From Hymenobacter gummosus (GTDB taxonomy: Bacteria; Bacteroidota; Bacteroidia; Cytophagales; Hymenobacteraceae): 64,000 nt of DNA. The stretch is taken from contig NZ_RXOF01000008.1 of the NCBI RefSeq assembly GCF_003970915.1, positions 1-64,000 of the forward strand, given 5' to 3'. The notes under the pieces are model-generated. The model did not search any database, was not told where the DNA came from, and worked only from the letters and a program-made list of their open reading frames with translations. Each line of letters starts with the position of its first letter. Positions within the stretch are counted from its first letter, which is position 1. Positions 8,742 through 16,275 of the stretch are shown in pieces. Both the position numbers and the translations under genes were made by a program.

Positions 8742-9335
8742 ATGCCCACGCTCCGCCAACGTCTGCTCCAAGGCCTGTACCCGCTCATCATGCGCCTGAC
8801 GCGCTCTAGCCCCCGGGGCCGGGTCCTGAGCAGCCCCCAGCCCCTGCCGGCCCCGGTGCCCTTTCACCAGCTCAGCGGCACGCTGAACTCGGGTAAGCCC
8901 TTTTCCTTCGAAGACCTGAAGGGCAAGCAGGTGCTGCTGGTGAATACGGCCTCCAACTGCGGCTACACCGGCCAGTACCAGGAGCTGCAGCAGCTGCAGG
9001 AGCAGTTCGGGGAGGACCTGGTAGTGCTGGGCTTCCCGGCCAACGACTTCAAGGAGCAGGAAAAAGCCGACGACAAGGCCATTGAGCAGTTCTGCCAGGT
9101 CAACTTCGGCGTGTCGTTTCCGCTGATGAAGAAGAGCGTGGTGGTGAAAAACCAGCAGCAGAACCCGGTGTACCAGTGGCTGACCGACGCCGCCCGCAAC
9201 GGCTGGAACGAGCACGCCCCGGAGTGGAACTTCGCCAAGTACCTCGTCAGCCCCGACGGGCGCCTGACCCACTACTTCGGCCCGGCCGTGTCGCCGCTGA
9301 GCCCGGAGGTGACGGGCCGCATCCGGCCGCGCTAG
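8742..9335 (+). CDS. Glutathione peroxidase-like thiol peroxidase
   Basis: A 197-residue enzyme of the GPx family, predicted to reduce hydroperoxides, with thioredoxin rather than glutathione as the likely reductant in bacteria. The peroxidatic Cys is C73 in NTASNCGYTG. The Trp of the active site is in WNFAKYLV near the C-terminus. The second motif reads GFPANDFKEQE: the usual Cys and Gln of FPCNQF are replaced by Ala and Asp, a variation seen in other bacterial members. The frame is open from 8583, but the ATG at 8742 is preferred because homologous sequence begins soon after it. The first 30 residues (PTLRQRLLQGLYPLIMRLT) are amphipathic and may be a membrane-associating leader. It stands alone, with the copper genes downstream. 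Confidence 0.9.
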   Translation: MPTLRQRLLQGLYPLIMRLTRSSPRGRVLSSPQPLPAPVPFHQLSGTLNSGKPFSFEDLKGKQVLLVNTASNCGYTGQYQELQQLQEQFGEDLVVLGFPANDFKEQEKADDKAIEQFCQVNFGVSFPLMKKSVVVKNQQQNPVYQWLTDAARNGWNEHAPEWNFAKYLVSPDGRLTHYFGPAVSPLSPEVTGRIRPR

Positions 9336-9440
9336 GTGGTCGGCAGCGCGGCCATCCGTTGGCTACGCTGACCGCCCAACGGCTACAATCTTGTAAGCCG
9401 GGGGCGGGCATTGTGTACCACCGCCGCGGCGGGGCGGCCG

Positions 9441-9448
9441 TACCTTTG
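9441..9448 (+). promoter_or_regulatory. Bacteroidota -7 box before the HMA chaperone gene
   Basis: TACCTTTG matches the TAnnTTTG consensus of the main Bacteroidota sigma factor and lies 51 bp before the ATG at 9500. A TTG at 9411 is further upstream than the usual -33 spacing, so only the -7 element is convincing. Confidence 0.6.
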
Positions 9449-9499
9449 TATAGGCCCAGTGCGCTACTGCCCGCGGCCCTTTTCTACCCTGATTTCGCC

Positions 9500-9712
9500 A
9501 TGACTACCCTGCGCTTTAAAACCAACATCAACTGCGGCGGCTGCGTGAAGGCCGTGACGCCCACCCTCGACGCGGCCCCGGCCATTCAGAGCTGGCAAGT
9601 CGACACGGCCAACCCGGACAAGCTGCTGACCGTCGTCGGGGAGCTGACCCCGGCCCAGGTGGTGGAGCTGGTGAACAAGGCCGGCTTCCAGGCCCAGCCG
9701 GCCCAGAGCTAA
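9500..9712 (+). CDS. Heavy-metal-associated (HMA) domain copper chaperone
   Basis: A 70-residue single-domain protein with the ferredoxin-like HMA fold expected of CopZ-type chaperones. The metal site is CGGC (C12 and C15) in NINCGGCVKAV. It probably carries Cu(I) to the CopA ATPase encoded 180 bp downstream on the same strand. The ATG at 9500 starts directly before the first strand of the domain; the open frame upstream is an antisense-like shadow overlapping the peroxidase gene. A terminator-like hairpin follows at 9738, so it may be transcribed apart from copA or with partial read-through. Confidence 0.9.
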   Translation: MTTLRFKTNINCGGCVKAVTPTLDAAPAIQSWQVDTANPDKLLTVVGELTPAQVVELVNKAGFQAQPAQS

Positions 9713-9737
9713 CGGCGGCTCCCAGCGGCCCGCTACG

Positions 9738-9766
9738 CGCCCGGACCCTGCGTCCGGGCGTTTTTG
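9738..9766 (+). terminator. Intrinsic terminator after the HMA gene
   Basis: An 8-bp GC stem (CGCCCGGA pairing with TCCGGGCG) with a 7-nt loop is followed by TTTTT at 9761-9765. It sits 25 bp after the HMA stop and before copA. Confidence 0.75.
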
Positions 9767-9892
9767 CTTTGAGCCCCGTGCCAGCCGAATCTTGCAAGTG
9801 CCGGCCGGAATCCTGCACATCCGAAGCCCGCCGCCCGCGGTTATACTACTGACTACCGACTTAACTCCGGCGGCCCCGGCCGCCCACTTGCT

Positions 9893-12160
9893 ATGAACTC
9901 CGAACCCCTCACGGCCGCCCCGCGCCGGACCGGCCGCCCCGCCCCCACCCGGCAGGTCACGGTGCCCATCAGCGGCCTGAGCTGCGCGGCCTGCGCCGTC
10001 AGCGCCGAATCCATGCTCAAGGCCCAGCCCGGCGTGGCCACCGCGGGCGTGAACTTCGCCAGCCAGACGGCCGCCATCGAGTACGACCCGGCCCAAGTGC
10101 AGCTGCCCCAGCTGCGGGAGGTGCTGCAGCCGCTGGGCTACGAGCTGCTGGTCGACGAGGACAACGCCCAGGAGCAGCAGGCCGAGCTGCAGCGCCAGCA
10201 CTACCAGACGCTCAAGCGCCACACCTGGCTGGCCGGACTGCTGGCCCTGCCGGTGGTGGGGCTGGGCATGTTCGGCATGGCGGTGCCGGGGGCCAACTGG
10301 CTGATGCTGGGGCTGACGTTGCCGGTGCTCTGGCTGGGCCGGCGCTTCTACGTGGGCGCCTGGCGGCAGGCCCGGCACGGTCGCGCCAACATGGACACGC
10401 TGGTGGCCCTGAGCACCGGCATTGCGTTCTTGTTCAGCACCTTCAACACGATATATCCCGAGTTCTGGCACCGCCGCGGCGTGCACCCGCACGTGTACTT
10501 CGAGGCGGCGGCCGTCATCGTGGCCTTTATCCTCCTGGGCAAGCTGCTGGAGGAGCGGGCCAAGGCCGGCACCTCGGCGGCCCTCAAGAAGCTGATGAAC
10601 CTGCAGCCCAAAACCGTGCGCGTCATCGGCCCCGACGGCCGGGAAGAGGAAATACCGGCCGCCCAGGTGCGCATCGGGCAGGAGGTGCTGGTGCGCCCCG
10701 GCGAGCAGGTGCCCGTGGACGGCGCAGTCACCAGCGGCACCTCTTACGTCGACGAAAGCATGATCAGCGGGGAGCCGGTGCCGGTAGCCAAGCAGGCCGG
10801 CGCCCGGGTTTTTGCGGGCACCGTGAACCAGAAGGGCTCCTTCCGTTTCCGGGCCGAGCAGGTGGGCAGCGCCACGGTGCTGGCCCAGATTATCCGGCTG
10901 GTGCAGCAGGCCCAGGACAGCAAGGCCCCCGTGCAGCAGCTCGTCGATAAGGTGGCGGGCATCTTCGTGCCGGTGGTGCTGGGGGTGGCCCTGCTCAGCT
11001 TCGGGGTGTGGCTGGCCTTCGGCGGTGAAAACGGGCTGACGCAGGGTTTGCTGGCCCTGGTGACGGTGCTGGTCATTGCCTGCCCCTGCGCCCTGGGCCT
11101 GGCCACGCCCACGGCCATCATGGTGGGCGTGGGCAAGGGCGCCGAGCAGCACATCCTCATTAAGGACGCCGAAAGCCTGGAGCAGGGCTACCGCGTCACG
11201 GCCGTGGTGCTCGACAAAACCGGCACCATCACCGAGGGCAAGCCCGAAGTAACCGCCCTGCACTGGCTAGCCCCCGAAGCCGAGCAAGCCGCACTAACGG
11301 CCGTGCTGCGGGCGGTGGAGGCGCAGTCGGAGCACCCGCTGGCCGAGGCCGTGCTGCGCCACCTGCCCGCCCCCGCCGGCCCCGCCCCCACCCTCTCGGA
11401 TTTTGCCAGCGTAACGGGCCAGGGCGCCACCGCCCGCAGCCCGCAGGGCGAGCAGTACCTGGTGGGAAACCGCCGCCTGCTCGAAGCGCACAACGTCGCG
11501 CTCGACGCCGCCACCGAAGCCCGGGCCACGGCCCTGCAGCAGCAGGCCCAGACGGTTATCTACTTCGCCGACGGGCGCCGGGTGCTGGCCGTGCTGGCCA
11601 TTGCCGACCGCGTGAAGGACACTTCCCGCGCCGCCGTGGCCCAGCTGCTGCGCCAGGGCCTGCAGGTGTACCTGCTCACCGGCGACAACCAGGCTACCGC
11701 CCAGGCCGTGGCCGCGCAGGTGGGCATCCAGGAGTTTCGGGCCGAGACGCTGCCCCAGGACAAAGCCGCCTTCGTGCAGCAGCTGCAGGCCCGCGGGGAA
11801 GTGGTGGCCATGGTCGGCGACGGGATAAACGACGCCCAGGCCCTGGCCCAGGCCGACGTGAGCATGGCCATGGGCCGCGGCTCCGACATTGCCCTGGACG
11901 TGGCCAAGATGACGCTCATTACCTCCGACCTCGGGCTGGTGCCCCGGGCCCTGCGCCTGGCCCGCCGCACGGTGCAGACCATCCGCCAGAACCTGTTCTG
12001 GGCCTTTATCTACAACCTCATCGGCATTCCCGTGGCCGCCGGCGTGCTCTACCCCGTCAACGGCTTCGTGCTGAACCCCATGCTGGCCGGCGCGGCCATG
12101 GCCCTGAGCTCGGTATCGGTGGTGCTGAACAGCCTGCGCCTGCGGGCCGCCCGGCTGTAG
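9893..12160 (+). CDS. copA: Copper-exporting P1B-type ATPase CopA
   Basis: A 755-residue Cu(I) P-type ATPase of the inner membrane that pumps copper out of the cytoplasm. One N-terminal HMA domain carries CAAC (C31, C34). The actuator loop contains MISGEPVPV. The transmembrane metal site CPC is at 397-399, the phosphorylated Asp is D441 in DKTGTITEG, the nucleotide domain has SEHPLAEAV, and TGDNQATA and [10 protein letters not shown] follow. The last helices have YN (WAFIYNLIG) and MxxxxxMxxSS-type residues ([13 protein letters not shown]), the signature of subtype 1B-1, which supports copper over zinc. Length is normal. No CueR or CsoR-like regulator is visible next to it, so control must lie elsewhere. 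The HMA chaperone gene precedes it. Confidence 0.96.
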   Translation: MNSEPLTAAPRRTGRPAPTRQVTVPISGLSCAACAVSAESMLKAQPGVATAGVNFASQTAAIEYDPAQVQLPQLREVLQPLGYELLVDEDNAQEQQAELQRQHYQTLKRHTWLAGLLALPVVGLGMFGMAVPGANWLMLGLTLPVLWLGRRFYVGAWRQARHGRANMDTLVALSTGIAFLFSTFNTIYPEFWHRRGVHPHVYFEAAAVIVAFILLGKLLEERAKAGTSAALKKLMNLQPKTVRVIGPDGREEEIPAAQVRIGQEVLVRPGEQVPVDGAVTSGTSYVDESMISGEPVPVAKQAGARVFAGTVNQKGSFRFRAEQVGSATVLAQIIRLVQQAQDSKAPVQQLVDKVAGIFVPVVLGVALLSFGVWLAFGGENGLTQGLLALVTVLVIACPCALGLATPTAIMVGVGKGAEQHILIKDAESLEQGYRVTAVVLDKTGTITEGKPEVTALHWLAPEAEQAALTAVLRAVEAQSEHPLAEAVLRHLPAPAGPAPTLSDFASVTGQGATARSPQGEQYLVGNRRLLEAHNVALDAATEARATALQQQAQTVIYFADGRRVLAVLAIADRVKDTSRAAVAQLLRQGLQVYLLTGDNQATAQAVAAQVGIQEFRAETLPQDKAAFVQQLQARGEVVAMVGDGINDAQALAQADVSMAMGRGSDIALDVAKMTLITSDLGLVPRALRLARRTVQTIRQNLFWAFIYNLIGIPVAAGVLYPVNGFVLNPMLAGAAMALSSVSVVLNSLRLRAARL

Positions 12161-12328
12161 CGGCCCGGGCCGCGCGCTGAATAACTCCGGGTCACCCGCG
12201 GCTCATTCCCACCGACCAGCCGCGCGTGCATCTGCCGCGCGCTGAATAAGTCTGCCCCCCCTCTCGGACGCTCAAACCAATCTGCAGGGCCGGCAATGAG
12301 CCAGCCTGGGCTCGGCGTTTACTGGTGC

Positions 12329-13726
12329 CTACTTCACCACGAAGCGGTGGGTGGCGGGGGCTTTGTCGTCGGCCTGCAGGCTGAGCACGTAGGTGCCGGC
12401 GGCCAGGCCGGCGGTGGGCACCTGCACGGCGTCGCCGCGGAACGACTGCCGGCTGAGGGTCTGGCCGGCCACGTTGCGCAGGGTGTAAGTGGCCGTGGTG
12501 GCCGGGGCCGCTAGCTTCACCTGCAGCACCTCGCCGCCGGTAGCGGGGCTGGGGTACACCGAGAACAGCTGGGCGGCCCGGGCCACCTGGGTGCCCGTGA
12601 CGGTGGTGTAGAAGTTACCGCCGTAGTCGCGGGCCCGGTCGCGCCAGATGGTGTGGTAGTGAATCTGGTTGCGGTAAACTACCCCGCTCTGGCAGGCAAA
12701 CTCAATCCACACGTTCGGCCCGTCGATGCGCACGTAGTCGCCGGTGGACGTCAGGTTGCCGGTGCCGGAGTAGGCAATGTAGGTGTCGGCCAGCTGGGTG
12801 CGGTAGTAGGCCAGCAGGCTGGCGGCGGTGGCGTCGTCGGCATCCTGCACCCAAGGGGCCATGGCGGCCACTACCAGGTCCTGCTGGGCCGTGGTGAGCT
12901 GGCTGCACTGCAGGCCCACGCGGGTGGCGGGGAAGTTGCCGTCCTGCCCCGGCCCCAGCACGATGTCGTTGAAGGTCTGGGTGAGGCGGGCGGTGCTGCG
13001 CTGGGCGGTGGTCAGCCCGTTGAGCATGGCCAGCATGGCGGAGGCCTCGTTGCTGAGCGGGGCGCAGGCCGTGCCGGTCGGGAAGACGTTGGCGTTGGTC
13101 GTGGTGAAAGTCAGCGGCTCGGTGGCTTCGAACTTGGGCGTGGGCCCGGTCACGTAGCCGTTGCTGAAGGTCATGTTGGTGGCCAGGTGGTGGCCGCCGA
13201 ACTGCAGCATCCAGGTGCCGGTAGTGCTGGGCGTGCCCAGGAAGGCAATCAGGTAGATGCCCGAGCCGTAGGCCGAGCCCCCGCCGTTGGCCGTCAGGTT
13301 GTCGTCGGCGGCCCGGATCTGCTGCACCTCGTTGAACCCGTCGCCGGCCACGGTGCCGGTGGCGGCCTGCACCACGGCCAGGGCGGCGGCCTGCTGGGTG
13401 GCGGTGAGGGTGCTCAGCTGCAAACCCAGGCGGCTGCCGGGGCTCACCGGCAGGTTCGACCACTTCTGCACGTTGGTGGCGTTGAAGGTCTGCACCAGCG
13501 TGGCCTGCTGGCTGCTGCTGAGCGTGGCCATAAAGGCGTTGGCGGCCGTCACCACGTCGGCCACCGAGGTGGTGGTATTCACGTCGCGCACGCCGGCTAC
13601 GCGGGCGGCAGCGGCCGGCGCCAGCGTCACGGTGGCTTCGGTGGCGGGCGGGGCGAAGAAGTCGACGACCTTTTCGTAGGCCGAGGCGGCCAGCAGCAGC
13701 GGCGCGACCAGGACAAGTTTATTCAT
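12329..13726 (-). CDS. Secreted DUF3500 protein with T9SS sorting domain
   Basis: A 465-residue secreted protein. Residues 1-16 form a short signal peptide. Two halves of a DUF3500-type domain fill about 50-385, with the characteristic GGHHLATNMTF near the middle and repeated phrases like ATLSSSQQATL and NGLTTAQRST. The last 75 residues (from about VYPSPATGGEV) are a type IX secretion C-terminal sorting domain, ending in a basic strand. It should therefore be exported across the outer membrane and attached to the surface or released. The DUF3500 function is unknown. It is the last of three minus-strand genes, 58 bp after the HupE/UreJ gene, and probably shares its message. Confidence 0.88.
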   Translation of the reverse strand: MNKLVLVAPLLLAASAYEKVVDFFAPPATEATVTLAPAAAARVAGVRDVNTTTSVADVVTAANAFMATLSSSQQATLVQTFNATNVQKWSNLPVSPGSRLGLQLSTLTATQQAAALAVVQAATGTVAGDGFNEVQQIRAADDNLTANGGGSAYGSGIYLIAFLGTPSTTGTWMLQFGGHHLATNMTFSNGYVTGPTPKFEATEPLTFTTTNANVFPTGTACAPLSNEASAMLAMLNGLTTAQRSTARLTQTFNDIVLGPGQDGNFPATRVGLQCSQLTTAQQDLVVAAMAPWVQDADDATAASLLAYYRTQLADTYIAYSGTGNLTSTGDYVRIDGPNVWIEFACQSGVVYRNQIHYHTIWRDRARDYGGNFYTTVTGTQVARAAQLFSVYPSPATGGEVLQVKLAAPATTATYTLRNVAGQTLSRQSFRGDAVQVPTAGLAAGTYVLSLQADDKAPATHRFVVK

Positions 13727-13784
13727 GGAGAAAGGCAGGGTAAGCGTGGTACATGCAGTGAATGGGAGAAAATCGGAGGAGGGG

Positions 13785-15176
13785 CTACCAGCCCGCGGGC
13801 GGGGCCGGGGCGGCTTTGCGGCGGCGCCGGTAGCTGAGCCCGGCCGCCAGGGCCAGCGGCACCAGCAGCCCGGGCGCCAGGGCCGCCGCGCGCTCCACGG
13901 CCGCCGAGAAGGGCGTGGTGTCGAGCAGGGTACGCTCGGCTATCCAGGCCAGGGCCGCCACGGCCGCGCACACGGCCCCCACCACGCGCAGCAACGAGTA
14001 ATGGGGCGTGCGGCTGAGCAGGATCAGCCAGGGCATGGTCAGGGCCACCACGCCGAGCTGCATCAGCTCGATGCCGAGGTTGAAGCCCAGAATGCTCAGG
14101 GCCAGCGGGCCGGCTGCCAGGTGCAGCCCGCTGAGGGTGCTGGCGAAGGCCAGGCCGTGAATCAGCCCGAAGCCGGCGGCTACGTAGGCCTCGCGCCCGG
14201 CAAACAAAGGCCGCAGCGCGTGCCCGGCCGATACCAGGATGGACACGGCAATGAGCACCTCGACCGGCTGGGCGGGCAGCTGCAGCCAGCCCAGCGCCCC
14301 GGCCAGCAAGGTGAGCGAGTGGCCCAGGGTGAAGGCCAGGGTGATGCGCAGCAGGCGGCCCAGGCTGTAGCGCAGCCCGCCGAAGCGGCCCCAGCGCCCG
14401 GCCGCGGCCAGCAGCGGGGCGGGCAGCAGCAAAGCCAACAGAAACAGCAGGTGGTCGGGGCCCTCAGCAATGTGGCGCATGCCCAGCAGCACCATGCCGC
14501 GCAGGCCCGCTCCCCAGCCACCGGCGGCCAAGCCCTGATCCACCACCAGCGGCGGCACCACGTTGTTGCGCACGTCCAGCCGAATCACGCCCACCTCCGT
14601 CGGGGCCTCGTCGCCCACGCGGCCGGCGGCCCAGTCGCGGCGCACCGACACCAGGATGACGTGCGTGGCGACCTGGTGGATGATGGCGTCGTAGTGCAGG
14701 GTGAAGGCGCGGGGGCTGGCCCCGGCCGGCGGCAGCAGCCAGAGCTGGGCCGTCAGCTCCTGGTAGGGGCCGGTGGCGGTTTGCTCGGCGGCCTGCACCC
14801 GCAGCTCCCCCACGCGCACCGTCCAGGGCCGGCCGTCGGGACTCAGGGGGCGGGTGTGCTGCTCCAGGTAGCGGCGCAGCGCCGGGCCGTGGTCGGCCAC
14901 CAGGGTTTCGGGGTGGCCGGTCAGGCCGGGGCCGAAGGCGGGCGCCAGCTCGCTCAGGGGCAGTTGCAGCTCGGCCGCCACGCCCCCGGGCTGCAGGTCG
15001 AGCACCAGCAGGGAGTTGGGCATGGGGTGGGCCGCCAGCGGCTGGCCCAGGCCAAGCAGCAGCAGGAGCAGGCTGGCCCACAGCGGCCAGCGGCGCGGGC
15101 CGAATCGGGGTGCGGGGGAAGTCATCGGCATGGTGCGAGCGGCGAAAAACATATGCGGAGCGCGGACGCGGGTCAT
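13785..15176 (-). CDS. HupE/UreJ-type membrane protein
   Basis: A 463-residue membrane protein. After an N-terminal hydrophobic leader (about 30-50), residues 50-210 form an extracytoplasmic beta-rich domain, followed by about seven transmembrane helices. The helices carry HupE/UreJ_2 signature residues: GMRHIAEGPDHLLFL, TLAFTLGHSLTL, FGLIHGLAFAS and NLGIELMQL, whose His and Asp residues resemble those of nickel/cobalt permeases. Metal transport is plausible but not shown for this branch. Several ATGs near the start (codons 1, 9, 16, 18) make the exact N-terminus uncertain. It lies 36 bp after a small secreted protein gene and 58 bp before the DUF3500 gene. Confidence 0.88.
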   Translation of the reverse strand: MTRVRAPHMFFAARTMPMTSPAPRFGPRRWPLWASLLLLLLGLGQPLAAHPMPNSLLVLDLQPGGVAAELQLPLSELAPAFGPGLTGHPETLVADHGPALRRYLEQHTRPLSPDGRPWTVRVGELRVQAAEQTATGPYQELTAQLWLLPPAGASPRAFTLHYDAIIHQVATHVILVSVRRDWAAGRVGDEAPTEVGVIRLDVRNNVVPPLVVDQGLAAGGWGAGLRGMVLLGMRHIAEGPDHLLFLLALLLPAPLLAAAGRWGRFGGLRYSLGRLLRITLAFTLGHSLTLLAGALGWLQLPAQPVEVLIAVSILVSAGHALRPLFAGREAYVAAGFGLIHGLAFASTLSGLHLAAGPLALSILGFNLGIELMQLGVVALTMPWLILLSRTPHYSLLRVVGAVCAAVAALAWIAERTLLDTTPFSAAVERAAALAPGLLVPLALAAGLSYRRRRKAAPAPPAGW

Positions 15177-15212
15177 TTATAGATAAGGGGTTGTCGGGCG
15201 CGGCCGGGGCGC

Positions 15213-15602
15213 TTAGCGGTAGGCAGCCACCCAGCCGGTGAGCACCTCGCCGGGCGTGGCCGTGAGGCGCTGCAGCTGGTCGAGCTGAGCTTCGCTGAGC
15301 AGCAGGCGCAGGGTTTCGGCGGCGGGTACTTCGGCGTCGGCGGTGTCGCCGGCGGGGGCGGCCAGCAGGGTGCGGCGCAGGGCCAGCGCCTGGTGGGGCT
15401 GCAGGTGCAGCTCGTTGGCCAGGGCCCGCAGCAGCTGCTCGGGGGCGCAGTCGAGGGCGGCCAGCGGCGAGAGGTTTACGGGCATATCGGAGTAGCCGCG
15501 GGGGGCGGGCACTTCGCGGTCGGCCAGCTGGGCCCGGGCCGGGCCGGCGGCTACCAGCAGGAGGGCAACGAAGAGCAGGCGGAAGCAGGCGGGGAGGTTC
15601 AT
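15213..15602 (-). CDS. Small secreted hypothetical protein
   Basis: A 129-residue protein with a clear signal peptide (MNLPACFRLLFVALLLVAAG, cut after ARAQ). The mature part is helical and Leu-rich with no known motif. The frame is open up to 15683, but the ATG at 15602 is chosen because it opens directly onto the signal peptide. It is the first gene of the probable operon with the HupE/UreJ and DUF3500 genes. I do not recognise the family; an envelope function together with those partners is inferred from context. Confidence 0.72.
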   Translation of the reverse strand: MNLPACFRLLFVALLLVAAGPARAQLADREVPAPRGYSDMPVNLSPLAALDCAPEQLLRALANELHLQPHQALALRRTLLAAPAGDTADAEVPAAETLRLLLSEAQLDQLQRLTATPGEVLTGWVAAYR

Positions 15603-15884
15603 GGCGTCGTCGAAGGCTAAAAGCAGGCGGCAGGAGCGCCGCTGCTGGTTTGAAATTGCACCCGCTTTTGGCCCGGCGCGCAAGGCGTTAGACCAGCCCC
15701 GTTTTTGTCCCGACTGCTTATTGAATTCTGCCGATAAGCCCGGCGTGGCCCCCGCTCCTGCCGCCGGGCCGTCGTTGGTCGATTCAGCGGCCCGGTTCGT
15801 CGGTTGTGGCCCGGCCGTGGGCGCGTTTTCCTCGAATCAGGTGCTGCCGCTCATTAAGCGTCGGTCATTCTGAGGCCACCCGCA

Positions 15885-16096
15885 CGTCATCCTGAGCAGA
15901 GCGAAGGACCTTCCTCTAACCCCGCACCGCCGCTGGTGCCAACGTGCAGGCGTTTTCCGTTAAGTGCAGTCCTGTAGCAGCATAGCCAATGACGGTGGTA
16001 ACATGGTTTGTCGTTTGAGCAGAAAGCGGCAGCACTTCGTAGGCAGCGGCGGTGCAGGGTGCGAGGAAGGTCCTTCGGCTACGCCTCAGGATGACG
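15885..16096. repeat. Intergenic inverted-repeat element, 212 bp
   Basis: The left arm starts CGTCATCCTGAG and runs through GAAGGACCTTCCTC to ACCGCCGCT (15885-15934). The right arm (16045-16096) is its near-complete reverse complement. The centre of about 110 bp has no ORF. It looks like a MITE-like element; no target-site duplication could be seen with confidence. Confidence 0.7.
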
Positions 16097-16234
16097 GTTT
16101 TTCTCCCCGCTCCTGCCCCGCCTGCCGCTCCCGGTTCATCCCCACCCGCGGGGGCTTCGTCCCGGCTTTCGGGCATTCATCCCCCAAAATCCGGCACTCA
16201 ATCACATTGGCTGGGCGGCGGCCGGGGGCGGGGG

Positions 16235-16242
16235 TAGTTTTG
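16235..16242 (+). promoter_or_regulatory. -7 box of the TonB receptor gene
   Basis: TAGTTTTG fits TAnnTTTG and lies 33 bp before the ATG at 16276. A TTGG at 16207 is a possible -33 element, with somewhat long spacing. Confidence 0.55.
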
Positions 16243-16275
16243 TATCGTCGCCGGTCTGCTGCCGGCTCCCTGCCT

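Larger units (their letters stand above)
15603..16275. other. Intergenic region, 673 bp
   Basis: This gap between divergent genes holds no supported gene. It contains the inverted-repeat element at 15885-16096 and, close to the right end, the promoter of the TonB receptor gene. The left 280 bp show nothing recognisable. Confidence 0.7.

Noticed and set aside
6152-8791. Long open frame on minus (879 codons)
   Set aside because: Antisense shadow of the solenoid/propeller gene with low-complexity composition.
12653-15182. Plus-strand open frames over the DUF3500 and HupE genes
   Set aside because: Repetitive Gly/Gln/His/Ala text without domains; the minus-strand genes are clearly real.
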